A stretch of 47,150 bases of DNA, from the NCBI RefSeq assembly GCF_001623075.1, contig NZ_LMCF01000220.1:1-47150 (forward strand), written 5' to 3'. The position numbers and the translations under genes were made by a program. Within the stretch, counting starts at the first letter, position 1. The number at the start of each line of letters is the position of its first letter. Positions 1-8,541 of this stretch are shown piece after piece. The stretch comes from Pseudovibrio sp. Ad37 (GTDB taxonomy: Bacteria > Pseudomonadota > Alphaproteobacteria > Rhizobiales > Stappiaceae). The notes beneath the pieces are model-generated. The model saw only the letters and a list, made by a program, of their open reading frames with translations. It had not been told where the DNA came from and did no database searches.

Positions 1-174
1 ATGCGAGACGAATTGTTGAATGGTGAGACCTTTTACTCGTTGCGTGAAGCCCAAATAATCATCGAAAGGTGGAGGATACACTACAATACCAAACGCCCCC
101 ATAGTGCGCTGAACTTCCGCCCACCGGATCCTGAAGTAATCATTCCAGTAGACCAAAGGCCAGTCATGCACTAA
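1..174 (+). CDS. IS3-family transposase OrfB, C-terminal part (partial)
   Basis: This is the C-terminal 57 residues of an rve-type DDE integrase, open at the window edge and ending in TAA at 172-174. The motif RDELLNGETFYSLREAQ, then WRIHYNTKRPHSALNFRPP, is the classic C-terminal end of IS3-family OrfB. It contains the last catalytic region (E of the DDE triad lies just upstream in this family) and the conserved YN.RPH.AL motif. The ATG at 1 is internal, not a start. Whether the rest of the element is intact cannot be seen. Confidence 0.9.
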   Translation: MRDELLNGETFYSLREAQIIIERWRIHYNTKRPHSALNFRPPDPEVIIPVDQRPVMH

Positions 175-180
175 CTTTCA

Positions 181-208
181 AACCGGACCACTCAAGTGGG
201 GCTGATCA
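181..208 (+). repeat. Right terminal inverted repeat of the IS3-family element
   Basis: The sequence after the transposase stop runs to GGGGCTGATCA and, read on the other strand, begins TGATCAGCCCCACTTGAGTG, a form typical of IS3-family ends. The boundary at 208 is inferred from the terminal CA and from the coding change that starts there. The matching left repeat is outside the window. Confidence 0.7.
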
Positions 209-346
209 CTCTAACGAACCGTCATTAAGCACTTCAGCGCTACTATCACCATTGTGCTCAACGACATCCTTATCACCGAGCGTGTTATCCTGCTCTGCGC
301 GGATACGCGTATCAGTGCCATCAGTAAATGGATTGTAACCAGACAT
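206..346 (-). pseudogene. N-terminal fragment of an unidentified protein, cut by the IS
   Basis: A 46-codon frame starts at ATG 346 behind a good ribosome site (GGAGA, about 5 bases upstream). It reads MSGYNPFTDGTDTRIRAEQD, then an acidic, Asp/Asn/Gly-rich stretch. Its TGA stop (206-208) is made of the last three bases of the insertion sequence, so the frame was probably longer before insertion. I do not recognise the product. The composition resembles the N-terminal start of large acidic repeat or RTX-like secreted proteins, but that is only an impression. A longer overlapping frame (211-558) looks non-coding by comparison. Confidence 0.45.
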
Positions 347-558
347 ATCGTCTCCAAATATTCGGAGAACTGCCCTGCAAGAAGCCGATCATTTGCGTCA
401 GCTGGTTGCCACAGGTTCTCCTGAGGATTGAAAAAATGTTTCATTCCATGATTTGAAGGCTGTCTTTTCGATTTAGCTTTTTGATCAAAGATCAGAACAA
501 GCACATGGCTTATAAACTCGGATAACCCCGAATTTGGACGCAAGTTTCCAGATCGCAC

Positions 559-1402
559 AAATGTAAAATCTGTACGCTAAACAACACGTCGGCTTCAGAA
601 AACGAAGTAACCGATAAAATATGCGCTGGTTCTGGAATTCTGGCTAAATGACTAACTAAATGCTCTTGCTAAAACGAATAGACTCCATTCCTCCAAACAA
701 AACTTCCAGTAAAGGAGAAATAATATTCTTCTTGGAAGCGGCGGAAGCTATACCACGGCCAAAAAAGCAGACAAACCAAGAGTAATACCTGGTAATAATC
801 AACAATACATTCAATTGAACTAGATAATAATTACTATGACATTCCAGGATATTAATAGTTAGTTAACGTTAGTATTCGCAAATTAGTGTTTTAAATATTA
901 CTAAAAACAACTAAACACTTCTAACAGGGAAGTGTTTATTGGTCTCAATAATGACAATGTCATCTAAATCACATAGCAACCTGATCAAGAAATAGGTTTT
1001 CGGTGACCTATGTAATATGCAGTGAATTCTCAAGGTAACTAAAACACTGTTTGAGTGTAGAAGTTATAGGTTTATAGCCAAACTTTGCCGACTAATAAAA
1101 GAACGCGATACTCTAATTTAAAGACACAATCCGCCCAGTAACCCACATTCCTGATCGCATAAATTTCTTCACAGGTAATTCAGGAATATCTTCAGTCACT
1201 GTGGCTTATGCTCCTTTAAATCTCAGGAATCATCGAAACTAAGCCTCATTTACTTCACCAACACTCCCCAAACATTCAATCAAAGAGCCGCCAAGCAAAA
1301 CCTGACCATCACGCTCTATAAATAACGCCTTAACTTTGCTACCCTTGCGTTAGAAACGTAATTATAGGCTGTAAAACGAGTATTCTCAGACAGGCGCGCT
1401 TT
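559..1402. other. AT-rich intergenic region without a supported gene
   Basis: This stretch is clearly more AT-rich than the rest of the window and has no long open frame. It holds one perfect hairpin (913-937) and a short minus-strand open stretch of about 36 codons (1242-1349) that may be a decayed coding remnant. With an IS on its left and a frameshifted gene on its right, it looks like an eroded region. Confidence 0.6.
913..937. repeat. Perfect 9-bp inverted repeat
   Basis: AAACACTTC (913-921) and GAAGTGTTT (929-937) pair perfectly across a 7-base loop. There is no clear T-run on either side, so it is not a convincing terminator. No gene ends nearby, and its role is unknown. Confidence 0.4.
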
Positions 1403-2003
1403 ATGCACGATCAAACCTCTCAATCACCTGACTTTGACGAACTGGATAAGATTGCTCCCAACAAAGCAGGGCGGCGAAACCTCCTGTTCGCTTTGATTGG
1501 GAACATCAATTACAGCTGGTCCAACAATGAGAGCACGTTCATCTACATCCTGCAGCATCTCATGCAGACCGACGAACTCACCGCAACTCTTGTCTTCGGC
1601 ACTCTCAACACAACCAGGGCAAGGCTGGAGCTAATAGAACGCTTAGCAGACGCAAAGCTAAAAGATGTTGCCCTCCAAAAGAAGCTGCGCCGCATTCTTT
1701 GCATCTTCAACGAAAGTACCCGGCTAAGAAATGAATTTAGTCACGCAACTTTCAAGCAGAACCAACAAGGCGAGATCACTCACACCCATTCCATGCGCAT
1801 TCAACGCAAGAATGGACAGATCCAGCTCGGTGAAATCAAGGCAGTCGACGACTGCGCGCATCACCCAAATGGGAAATGCAATCGAGAAGCTTGTGAAACT
1901 CAACCGTGAGATCTGGGCGTTTCTACCCGAGCTGCAGCAAGCAATGACACATGCAACAGAAACCGAGGAAGGTCAAAGATCATCCCACCTCCAACCTTCC
2001 TAA
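1403..2003 (+). pseudogene. HEPN-like conserved hypothetical protein, frameshifted
   Basis: Two overlapping frames join into one product of about 199 residues. The first frame (from ATG 1403) is protein-like through GEIKAVDD, residue 150, then turns into an implausible Cys/His-rich tail. The next frame continues sensibly as ARITQMGNAIEK and on to an amphipathic end at 2003. The switch needs one base removed near 1850-1857, in a TGCGCGC stretch. The largely helical sequence contains RLRNEFSHA. Its R109-N-x-x-x-H114 fits the RNxxxH motif of HEPN domains, which are often nucleotide-binding or RNase domains in toxin-antitoxin and defence systems. That assignment rests on the short motif and helical character only. 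The frameshift may be real decay or a sequencing error. Confidence 0.5.
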
Positions 2004-2011
2004 TCTAATCT

Positions 2012-2776
2012 TTATGAAGAACTGCGCTTCCCGGCTGTAAGGCCAACCAGTCGAAAATATGCCCAATAAGGGACAAACCGAAGGAGTTTCAGAGCCGTAA
2101 CAAGCGGGAAAGGAAACGCAATCTCAAAACTCTTACGGTCAAGGCCTTTTTTGATCCGCTTGGCAGCCCCTTCTGCGCTCGCGATAAAGGGCATAGGCAA
2201 TTTGCTATTTTCAGTCATCGCGGTCTTCACAAACCCGGGATTGATGATTGAAAGAGAGAGGTTCGCCCGATCAAAACTCGGTTTCAACGCCTCACAAAGA
2301 TTGATGAGCGCAGCTTTTGTAGGACCATAACTTGCAGCATAAGGCAGCCCTCCATACCCACTAAGCGAGGAAATAATGGCAACGTGCCCGGAGCCGCGTT
2401 CTTTCAGCAGTGGGAACAAGTTATGTATGGTCCGCACTGCACCGAAATAGTTCGTGTCCATCGCATTGACGCACACGTCGTCAGTTAGCGTCGAAAGTCC
2501 ACCAATGTGGAAGACGCCAGCGCAATAAAGCGTCAAATCAGGCAGACTGGCATTTTCACCAAAGTCGTGGGCGGCTTGAACTATCTGTTCATTTTCCGTC
2601 ACATCAAGCGGTAAGCTCGTCACCCCAGCATAGGTTTCTTTCAGCGCCTCAAGTCGCTCAACGCGACGGCCACTCACAACAACCTGCCAGCCATCATCCG
2701 CATAAAGCTTGCAGAGCTCCTCACCAATCCCTGAAGTTGCCCCAATAATCCAGACAGTCTTTTTTCGAGATGTCAT
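2012..2776 (-). CDS. SDR-family NAD(P)-dependent oxidoreductase
   Basis: A classical short-chain dehydrogenase of 254 residues, the usual size. The Rossmann motif GATSGIG (residues 12-18), Asn109 and the catalytic set Ser136/137, Tyr150 and Lys154 (YGPTK) are all present. The usual NNAG is varied to YCAG. ATG 2776 is chosen because a strong GGGGGGAG ribosome site precedes it and the Rossmann strand begins six residues in; an upstream in-frame start at 2875 would overlap the next gene and adds unrelated sequence. The substrate cannot be read from the sequence. The hydrophobic C-terminal part (PFPLVTALKLLRFVP) suggests membrane association. Whether it is co-transcribed with the receptor locus upstream is uncertain. 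Confidence 0.85.
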   Translation of the reverse strand: MTSRKKTVWIIGATSGIGEELCKLYADDGWQVVVSGRRVERLEALKETYAGVTSLPLDVTENEQIVQAAHDFGENASLPDLTLYCAGVFHIGGLSTLTDDVCVNAMDTNYFGAVRTIHNLFPLLKERGSGHVAIISSLSGYGGLPYAASYGPTKAALINLCEALKPSFDRANLSLSIINPGFVKTAMTENSKLPMPFIASAEGAAKRIKKGLDRKSFEIAFPFPLVTALKLLRFVPYWAYFRLVGLTAGKRSSS

Positions 2777-2835
2777 TCGCACTCCCCCCAAAGCAACATT
2801 AGAATTCCCGTGGGAGGAGCAAAGCATAGGTCTAG

Positions 2836-3207
2836 CTATTGCTGCAACAACTTCTGCGTGCTCACAGCGAACCAACTCTCGCTTTTGTTTATACTCGCCT
2901 CACAACTGGCAAGGCTGTCAGCCTCAGAAACAAGCAACTGACCTTCTTCAATCCTGTTGAGATAAACGAAAAGCTCCGGCTTATCGCCTTCATCATCAGC
3001 ACCCGGATGTTCAAACTCAGAGATCTGAGCCGAGCTTTGATGGCAACCAGCATAATGGATCTTGAAGCGCGGCTCCGCCAAAATTTCCTTCAACGCAACA
3101 ATGCCTTGCTGACATTCCTCAACACTATCTTTTTCAACGTAGGAAGCACCCACCTCACCATTCGGCCCCGCTGAACTCAGCAAAAACATGAGAAGCACAG
3201 TTTTCAT
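2836..3207 (-). CDS. Small secreted hypothetical protein
   Basis: A 123-residue protein whose start MKTVLLMFLLSSAG looks like a short signal peptide. The rest is acidic and hydrophilic, with a few spaced Cys residues (about 33, 55 and 103) that could form disulfides in the periplasm. I do not recognise the family. It starts 54 bases after the stop of the TonB-dependent receptor on the same strand, so it may be the second gene of that transcription unit. A periplasmic partner role is possible but only inferred from position. Confidence 0.6.
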   Translation of the reverse strand: MKTVLLMFLLSSAGPNGEVGASYVEKDSVEECQQGIVALKEILAEPRFKIHYAGCHQSSAQISEFEHPGADDEGDKPELFVYLNRIEEGQLLVSEADSLASCEASINKSESWFAVSTQKLLQQ

Positions 3208-3261
3208 GTGATGATATCCTTTAAAAACAGCCCCACCGCTATTACGGCAGGGCTTTAAAAA

Positions 3262-5343
3262 CTAGAAGATGACACTCGCAGATAGTTTAAACGCCCGGCC
3301 CGGTGCAGTGAGTTCTTCGACTGACGGTTTATAGTCTTGGTCAAAGATGTTCTCGACAGCTGCATGCACTTTTAACCTGCGCTTTTCATCGAAATCGTAG
3401 GAAAAGCCACCTGCCAGGTTAAGCGTGGCAAAACCGTCCGCTTCATCGATACCACTGCTATCCTTCTGCCGATGCTCGCTGGAGAAGCGACTGTAAAGAT
3501 CCGCATAGGCTTCAACTCCGTTATCAAAGGCCCAGGACTTCATCACGCCTAGACGGCCAGATACCAACGGCGTGTCGGTATCAAAGGTGTTGATTGCTCC
3601 AGAGCTAAATTGACGCCGCATCAAAGTGATATTGCCATATGGTGTGACCGCCAACTCAGCAAACTGATAGGAAGCAGCAAGTTCGAGCCCCCAAGTCTTA
3701 GCCGCATCAATATTCACGTAAATATCTAAGTTTGCAGTGCACTTTGAACCATGAACTGCTGCATCACAATCAACCGATGTGATGTAGTCCTTCGCATCGG
3801 TATAAAACGCGCTCGCATCAACAATCAAATTCCCGCTGTCGAAACGCGCACCAATCTCTGCGGTCATTGACGTCTCTGGATCAAGGTCAGCGTTACCATA
3901 GATTTTTCCAGCAGGAGAGAATACTGAGCCCAACGTGCTTTGGAGGAGTGTCGGATATACATATCCCTGAGACACATGCGCTCTTAGCGCAAAATTCTCA
4001 AAGCCCGTATAGTTTAGACCCAAAGCACCCACAAATGCCTGATCGCTCTCATCCCGATCACCTGCAGTGCCTTTATTCTCACTCGCAACGAAGTAATAAC
4101 GGCCACCAGCAGTTAGCGTAAGATCATCCTTCAGATCCCACTCATTCTGAAGGAACGCAGACAAAGTCGTAAGTTTGGCCTCATCTCGCTCTATGATATT
4201 GACTGGAATGACAGGTCCGGGAACGCTGATAGTGGTCGTGCCAGTGCTGAAACTATCCTTATCCAACTGATCCTGGACAGCCTGAAAGCCGATTGAGGTC
4301 AACATGTTGTCAAACAAGGTCAGATCAGCTTGCCCATTCAGGCCGAATGTAAGCAGTTCGCTCTCAGTCTCATTCTCGCGCTTCATAACTGGCGCTCCAA
4401 GACGGGGAGGAGCCAGCTCATAGTCTACCAGAGCCACACGGTCTATCTGCTGGGCGTATCCATCCAAATAGATTTTAGCAATGCTCTCGTTTACATCGGT
4501 AAAGTCATAGAATAGACCAATTTTGGAACGGTCGCGCTTTGGCAAGTCCATATCAAACTGACGCATCACAAACCCGATATCAGCAGGATCAGTGTAAACC
4601 TCACTTTCCTGCTCAAATCGTTCAGCCTTGATACTAAATTTATGTTGGTCGCCAGTGTAACCAACATAGGCCGTTACACTCTGGTTCTCAAAAGCACTAC
4701 CTTCCAGCGTGCCATCTGCTGTTTCGCGATCACCATGTTTGGATTTGCTAGCAGAAAACCGATAGTCCCACTGATCAATAGTCCCAGCAGCTGAGCTGAA
4801 ACCCGTAATACCATCAGTAGAGGAATCGAAGGCCGTTCCGAGCTCAACCTGCACAGCACGATCGGCACCCTTCTTAGTGATAATATTTACAACGCCACCA
4901 ATAGCTTTCGAGCCATGCAGGACCGAGCCCGGGCCCTTCACCACTTCTATGCGCTCGATATCAGACGGAGAAATCAGAAATACAGCACCATAAGAAGTAT
5001 GATCAGAGATCTCTTGCCCATCTACGAGCACAACATTTCGCGAAGATTCTTCACCACGAATGCTGATCCGCTTCATACCTGCAACGTTGCTATCGATAAT
5101 CTTGATGCCAGGAACATCACGCAGAACTTCAGTTACGCTATCCGCAACAGACCGCTCAATCTGCTCGCTCTCCACCACAGCAACGGAGCGGGTTACCTCA
5201 TCCAGGCTTTGCTCACTACGCGAAGCTGTGACGACAATTGGCCCGAGCTCTTGTGGCTCTGTTTGCTCCTGAGAATATGCACCTGACTGCAGTGCAAGAT
5301 AGCAGATTCCGGTCATCAAGCCGGAGACAAAACCCTTAGGCAT
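3262..5343 (-). CDS. TonB-dependent outer-membrane receptor
   Basis: A 693-residue outer-membrane receptor for energised uptake of an iron complex, heme or a similar ligand. Residues 1-24 look like a signal peptide. A TonB box follows (PIVVTAS, 35-41), then the plug domain (about 45-160, with VLRDVPGIKI, ISIRGEESSRNVVLVDG and IERIEVVKGPGSVLHGSKAIGGVVNIITKK). The remainder is a beta-barrel ending in the outer-membrane signature SVIF. The plug style (colicin-I/BtuB-like) does not fix the ligand. The start at 5343 gives a proper signal peptide. Upstream lie two TGA-N9-TCA palindromes and one FNR-type box. No TonB/ExbBD or ABC import genes are next to it. Confidence 0.9.
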   Translation of the reverse strand: MPKGFVSGLMTGICYLALQSGAYSQEQTEPQELGPIVVTASRSEQSLDEVTRSVAVVESEQIERSVADSVTEVLRDVPGIKIIDSNVAGMKRISIRGEESSRNVVLVDGQEISDHTSYGAVFLISPSDIERIEVVKGPGSVLHGSKAIGGVVNIITKKGADRAVQVELGTAFDSSTDGITGFSSAAGTIDQWDYRFSASKSKHGDRETADGTLEGSAFENQSVTAYVGYTGDQHKFSIKAERFEQESEVYTDPADIGFVMRQFDMDLPKRDRSKIGLFYDFTDVNESIAKIYLDGYAQQIDRVALVDYELAPPRLGAPVMKRENETESELLTFGLNGQADLTLFDNMLTSIGFQAVQDQLDKDSFSTGTTTISVPGPVIPVNIIERDEAKLTTLSAFLQNEWDLKDDLTLTAGGRYYFVASENKGTAGDRDESDQAFVGALGLNYTGFENFALRAHVSQGYVYPTLLQSTLGSVFSPAGKIYGNADLDPETSMTAEIGARFDSGNLIVDASAFYTDAKDYITSVDCDAAVHGSKCTANLDIYVNIDAAKTWGLELAASYQFAELAVTPYGNITLMRRQFSSGAINTFDTDTPLVSGRLGVMKSWAFDNGVEAYADLYSRFSSEHRQKDSSGIDEADGFATLNLAGGFSYDFDEKRRLKVHAAVENIFDQDYKPSVEELTAPGRAFKLSASVIF

Positions 5344-5359
5344 CCCTACAACCTTTAAT

Positions 5360-5376
5360 ATGAGTTAATTACTCAT
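5360..5376. promoter_or_regulatory. Candidate iron-responsive operator, proximal
   Basis: ATGAGTTAATTACTCAT is a 17-bp near-palindrome, 17 bases upstream of the receptor start. It fits the TGA-N9-TCA form of the RirA iron-responsive operator of alphaproteobacteria. It shares its half-site ATGAGT/ACTCAT with the second site at 5430-5446. The binding protein is inferred. Confidence 0.6.
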
Positions 5377-5429
5377 ATTATTGAGTTGAGATATCTATCA
5401 ATGCAAAAATAGCCATCCAAGCAAAATAC

Positions 5430-5446
5430 ATGAGTATAATACTCAT
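5430..5446. promoter_or_regulatory. Candidate iron-responsive operator, distal
   Basis: ATGAGTATAATACTCAT is a perfect 17-bp palindrome that also fits TGA-N9-TCA. Its centre is 70 bp from that of the proximal copy. Two copies with the same half-site before a TonB-dependent receptor make an iron-repressed promoter the natural reading. Confidence 0.65.
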
Positions 5447-5493
5447 ATTTGTGTCATTTTAAACACATCTCTGGTTGCTTCTCCTTGCCTCCA

Positions 5494-5507
5494 TTGATGT
5501 GGATCAA
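5494..5507. promoter_or_regulatory. Perfect FNR/Dnr-type box upstream of the TonB receptor
   Basis: TTGATGTGGATCAA matches TTGAT-N4-ATCAA exactly. It lies between the nap terminator and the receptor gene. Its centre is about 158 bp from the receptor start, so transcription from it would cross both iron-type palindromes. A TAAAAT-like -10 (minus strand, 5456-5461) is possible, but the spacing is not the ideal one. Confidence 0.6.
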
Positions 5508-5592
5508 ACAACCACACAGACGAGAGCTTCTGGCAGATGACAATTAGCAGCTTCTTCAACTGCTGATTCGACTCATTTGCTTTGGTCGGCGT

Positions 5593-5631
5593 AAAGAAAA
5601 ACCCACCTTCGAGAACCCTCAAAGATGGGTT
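5593..5631 (-). terminator. Terminator of the nap operon
   Basis: On the minus strand AACCCATCTT (5631-5622) pairs with AAGGTGGGTT (5609-5600), with one wobble, across a 12-base loop. It is followed by TTTTTCTTT. It lies 39 bases after the napC stop. Confidence 0.8.
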
Positions 5632-5669
5632 ACTACTCTAGCGTCCCATGCAATTAGCCTAAGCGATGC

Positions 5670-6314
5670 CTAATCATAAACAGCAGAGACTTTCTCTTTG
5701 TAAGCTTCCAGCGCGTTAGCTGGCAGGCTGTGGGCGATGCCCTGGTGGCAATCAATACAGGTCTTGCCTTCCTTGAATGCATCAGAGTGAGCGGCAGAGG
5801 CACGACCTTCCTGAAGAACGAAGTCCATGGAGTTAAATTCATGACAGTTGCGGCACTCGCGGCTGTCAGTTTTCTTCATTGCAGTCCAAACATTAGTCGC
5901 CAGTTGAAGACGTTTCTCCTCAAACTTCTCCGGACTATCAATGGAGCCCAGAGCCTTATGATATAGCTCTCTGGAAGCTTGTACTTTGCGAACCACCTTA
6001 TGCACCCACTCTTTTGGCACATGGCAATCCGGGCAAGTTGCCCGCACGCCAGATGCATTCGCATAGTGGGCCGTCTCGGTATACTCTGCATAAACATTTG
6101 CTTCCATCTCATGGCAGCCGATGCAGAACTCCTCGGTATTCGTCATTTCCATGGACCAGTTGAAACTACCCCAGAAAGCCACACCGACAACAACGCCAAT
6201 CAGCAACAGAGCGCCTGCAGAAATTGTCGTTGCAGGATGTCTCAAAAACCGCCAGATCCGTTTGAACAAGCCAGGTCCCTGATCTTTACTGGGAATTGCG
6301 CCTTGATTGCTCAT
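5670..6314 (-). CDS. napC: NapC, membrane tetraheme cytochrome c (quinol dehydrogenase)
   Basis: NapC/NirT-family protein of 214 residues that takes electrons from quinol in the inner membrane and passes them to NapAB in the periplasm. One membrane segment near residues 30-52 anchors it. Four CxxCH heme sites are visible: CIGCH (64-68), CPDCH (94-98), CRNCH (154-158) and CIDCH (186-190), the exact family number. It is the last gene of napFDAGHBC, 28 bases after napB and just before a strong terminator. With napGH also present, the operon has two potential quinol routes. Confidence 0.96.
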   Translation of the reverse strand: MSNQGAIPSKDQGPGLFKRIWRFLRHPATTISAGALLLIGVVVGVAFWGSFNWSMEMTNTEEFCIGCHEMEANVYAEYTETAHYANASGVRATCPDCHVPKEWVHKVVRKVQASRELYHKALGSIDSPEKFEEKRLQLATNVWTAMKKTDSRECRNCHEFNSMDFVLQEGRASAAHSDAFKEGKTCIDCHQGIAHSLPANALEAYKEKVSAVYD

Positions 6315-6342
6315 ATTAAATTCCTCCAGTCAGAAGTGCCAT

Positions 6343-6786
6343 CTAGCGTTCGCTTGACGGAGTAAATTCATTCTCCACCAGCGGATCAGCATCGACTTGA
6401 GGAACATGGCATTGCGTACAGAACCAGCGTGTACCTGCAACCCGGTCCAGCTGACGTCCTTCACGGTCTGCATAATGTGTCATGGACAAGGTTGGTGCTT
6501 TTTTCTCCCCTGCATTGGCCCAGTCATGGCACGTCAGACACTGGTTGACTTTCAGGTCAACCTGATAAGCCTCAGTCTTGTGTGGCACCAATGGTGGTTG
6601 CTGACGGAACTCACGGTTCACCCGAGTGTTTTGCGGGCGAGCAATCGGCTCGACGAAGACAGGTTCATCAACCTGTACACCCCGCAATGACTTTACCCCC
6701 TCTGCATGTGCGCTCAAGGCAGCAAAGCCGGTAAGGTGCAAAACCGCCATAATGGTGATAGCCTTCCAAGGCACTCCCGTTTTCAT
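6343..6786 (-). CDS. napB: NapB, diheme cytochrome c subunit of periplasmic nitrate reductase
   Basis: Small electron-transfer subunit of the NapAB enzyme, 147 residues from ATG 6786. Residues 1-28 are a signal peptide ending ALSAHA. Two c-heme sites, CLTCH (83-87) and CTQCH (123-127), match the diheme NapB family, as do the conserved PPLVPHKTE segment and the MTHYADREG region with a heme-ligand His. ATG 6786 is chosen because it overlaps the napH stop by four bases (ATGA) and gives a clean signal peptide; an upstream frame to 6924 only reads through napH. Confidence 0.95.
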   Translation of the reverse strand: MKTGVPWKAITIMAVLHLTGFAALSAHAEGVKSLRGVQVDEPVFVEPIARPQNTRVNREFRQQPPLVPHKTEAYQVDLKVNQCLTCHDWANAGEKKAPTLSMTHYADREGRQLDRVAGTRWFCTQCHVPQVDADPLVENEFTPSSER

Positions 6787-7712
6787 TTGTGACCTCCCAT
6801 AGCTTTGGTCGTGACCGGATCGCGGGGGCCCGGTTCGATTGAAGTAGGTTGAATAAGTTGAGTATCGAAACGATGGGTGAAACTGAAAACATCCAGATCG
6901 CATACGTCGATACAGCGACCACAAGACGTACAGTCTCGATTTACAATCAGCGGGGTATCATCCCCTTTGCCTCGCAAAGCCGGAGAGATTACGTGGATCT
7001 CAGGGCAAACCTCGAAGCAGTCCATACAGTCATCACAAGCATCCCGGTTTTTCGCAGAAACCCGCAGCAAGCTCTTGGTGTTGAGCAGCCCATAGACAGC
7101 CCCCATAGGACAAAGATGCCCACACCAGCCATGCCGGGAGACAAAGGTGTCGAATAAAAACACCATCAACACCGCAGCCCAGGCAAACCCCATGCCGAAC
7201 ACCAATCCGCGATGCAGCAAGGTCACGGGATTGACCAGCTCATAAGCAAGAGAGCCAGATCCGGCAGCAACCAGCAGCGTCATGGCCAGCACCCAATATC
7301 GGGTGTGCTTTTTCGGCTGCCATCCTTTTTTCAGATCAAGCTTGCGATGCAGCCAGTTGGCGCTATCAGTCACCACGTTCATGGGACAAACCCATGAGCA
7401 ATACAGCCGGCCGCCAAACACGGCGTAAAAGCCAACCACAATGGCAACACCAATCAAACCTGTCAGTTCAGGCCAATGTCCTGTCACCATCGTCTGCAGC
7501 AGCAGGAACGGATCTGTCAGCGGAAGGATATCCAGCGTCATACTGGAGGTCAGTGTTCCTTTTACAATCCAGAGGCCAGCCCACGGCCCTGCAAGGAAGA
7601 GAGCCAGAATGAGCAATTGCGAGCTCCGTCTGAGCAACAGAAACCTGTTGCGTAGCACCCAGCTTCTCTTCTTCTCTTTTGGTACATGAGCGTCTAATGC
7701 AGGAGTGGTCAT
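6783..7712 (-). CDS. napH: NapH, membrane ferredoxin-type quinol dehydrogenase component
   Basis: A 309-residue polytopic inner-membrane protein with Fe-S sites, partner of NapG in passing electrons from quinol toward periplasmic nitrate reduction. About four membrane helices are followed by a C-terminal 4Fe-4S domain pair ([12 protein letters not shown] and [12 protein letters not shown]). Two CxxxCP motifs typical of NapH/NosR-like proteins are present (CSWVCP and CGHLCP). It overlaps both napG upstream and napB downstream by four bases, a sign of translational coupling. The C-terminal tail is hydrophilic. Confidence 0.94.
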   Translation of the reverse strand: MTTPALDAHVPKEKKRSWVLRNRFLLLRRSSQLLILALFLAGPWAGLWIVKGTLTSSMTLDILPLTDPFLLLQTMVTGHWPELTGLIGVAIVVGFYAVFGGRLYCSWVCPMNVVTDSANWLHRKLDLKKGWQPKKHTRYWVLAMTLLVAAGSGSLAYELVNPVTLLHRGLVFGMGFAWAAVLMVFLFDTFVSRHGWCGHLCPMGAVYGLLNTKSLLRVSAKNRDACDDCMDCFEVCPEIHVISPALRGKGDDTPLIVNRDCTSCGRCIDVCDLDVFSFTHRFDTQLIQPTSIEPGPRDPVTTKAMGGHK

Positions 7713-8509
7713 GGCCGCCCCTTCCCTGGCTGGAATACGGGCTCAAACCCATCAGCATCCGGCACACGGTCAGGTAGATCAATCACACCGGGTACCAAGG
7801 CATTTCCTGCCTTGGCTTTTTCCTCCCAACCAAGCCGGTAGTGCTCAGCACTCTCAGCTCTGGCAATGCGGCGAGGAAGAACCTTGATTGCAGCTTCCGG
7901 CAGAACACACGATTGCTCGCATTTACCGCAGCCCGTGCAGACATCTGCATAGACAGTTGGCGAAAAGACTGCGTGACTGCCCGTCCGTGTGTTTGGTGTC
8001 ATTTCAAGCGTGATCGCTTCGTCAATAAGCGGGCAAACCCGATAACAAACCTCACACCGCAAACCGAGGAAGTTGAGGCAGTTCTCCTGATCGATCAGAA
8101 CAGCCACACCCATATCAGCATCATCGATATCAGTGAGAGAATGATCCAGTGCTCCTGTCGGACAGGCAGCAACACAAGGAATATCCTCGCACATTTCACA
8201 AGGCACATCGCGAGCTGTAAAGTATGGCGTTCCTGTTGCCGGGCCAGTTTCACCAAGCTCGGCGAGTTTCAACGTGTCATATGGGCAATCGCGAACGCAC
8301 AGTCCGCATCGCACACAGGCACTCAAAAACTCTTCTTCAGAAAGTGCTCCTGGCGGTCTGATGGCGTCGGCAGGAAAAGCCTTAGCCTGCGCCTGATAGA
8401 CCGTCAGAAACGTCGCAGCAACAGCACAGCCACACGCTGTGCGGGCCGCGTCGCCAAGAAACTGGCGACGCTTTGCACTGCTGAGGCCTGTCTTTTTGAG
8501 ATCAGACAT
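7709..8509 (-). CDS. napG: NapG, periplasmic ferredoxin-type protein (four 4Fe-4S clusters)
   Basis: A 266-residue Fe-S protein exported by the Tat system: the N-terminus carries [15 protein letters not shown], a twin-arginine signal (residues 14-44). Four Cys clusters follow, beginning [12 protein letters not shown] (65-76), then [31 protein letters not shown] and [11 protein letters not shown], as expected for NapG. With NapH it forms a quinol-oxidising path into the Nap system. It starts 32 bases after the napA stop and overlaps napH by four bases. Confidence 0.94.
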   Translation of the reverse strand: MSDLKKTGLSSAKRRQFLGDAARTACGCAVAATFLTVYQAQAKAFPADAIRPPGALSEEEFLSACVRCGLCVRDCPYDTLKLAELGETGPATGTPYFTARDVPCEMCEDIPCVAACPTGALDHSLTDIDDADMGVAVLIDQENCLNFLGLRCEVCYRVCPLIDEAITLEMTPNTRTGSHAVFSPTVYADVCTGCGKCEQSCVLPEAAIKVLPRRIARAESAEHYRLGWEEKAKAGNALVPGVIDLPDRVPDADGFEPVFQPGKGRP

Positions 8510-8541
8510 GGTTCTTATCCATTGCTGCTCAGAGGGTTGCT

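Larger units (their letters stand above)
1..208 (+). mobile_element. IS3-family insertion sequence, right end only
   Basis: The window opens inside an insertion sequence. What is seen is the last 57 codons of an OrfB-type transposase followed by a terminal inverted repeat that ends in CA at position 208. IS3-family elements have TG...CA ends and an OrfB integrase with this C-terminal sequence. The left end, orfA and any target duplication lie outside the window. The adjacent minus-strand gene appears to be cut by this end. Confidence 0.85.

Noticed and set aside
211-558. A 115-residue minus-strand frame next to the IS
   Set aside because: It overlaps a shorter frame with a better ribosome site and more protein-like sequence, and it shows no recognisable domain.
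913-937. The hairpin as a transcription terminator
   Set aside because: No gene ends near it and there is no T-run after the stem.
1242-1349. A minus-strand open stretch of 36 codons that reads like protein (ALFIERDGQVLLGGSLIE)
   Set aside because: No start codon or ribosome site and stops on both sides. At most a decayed remnant.
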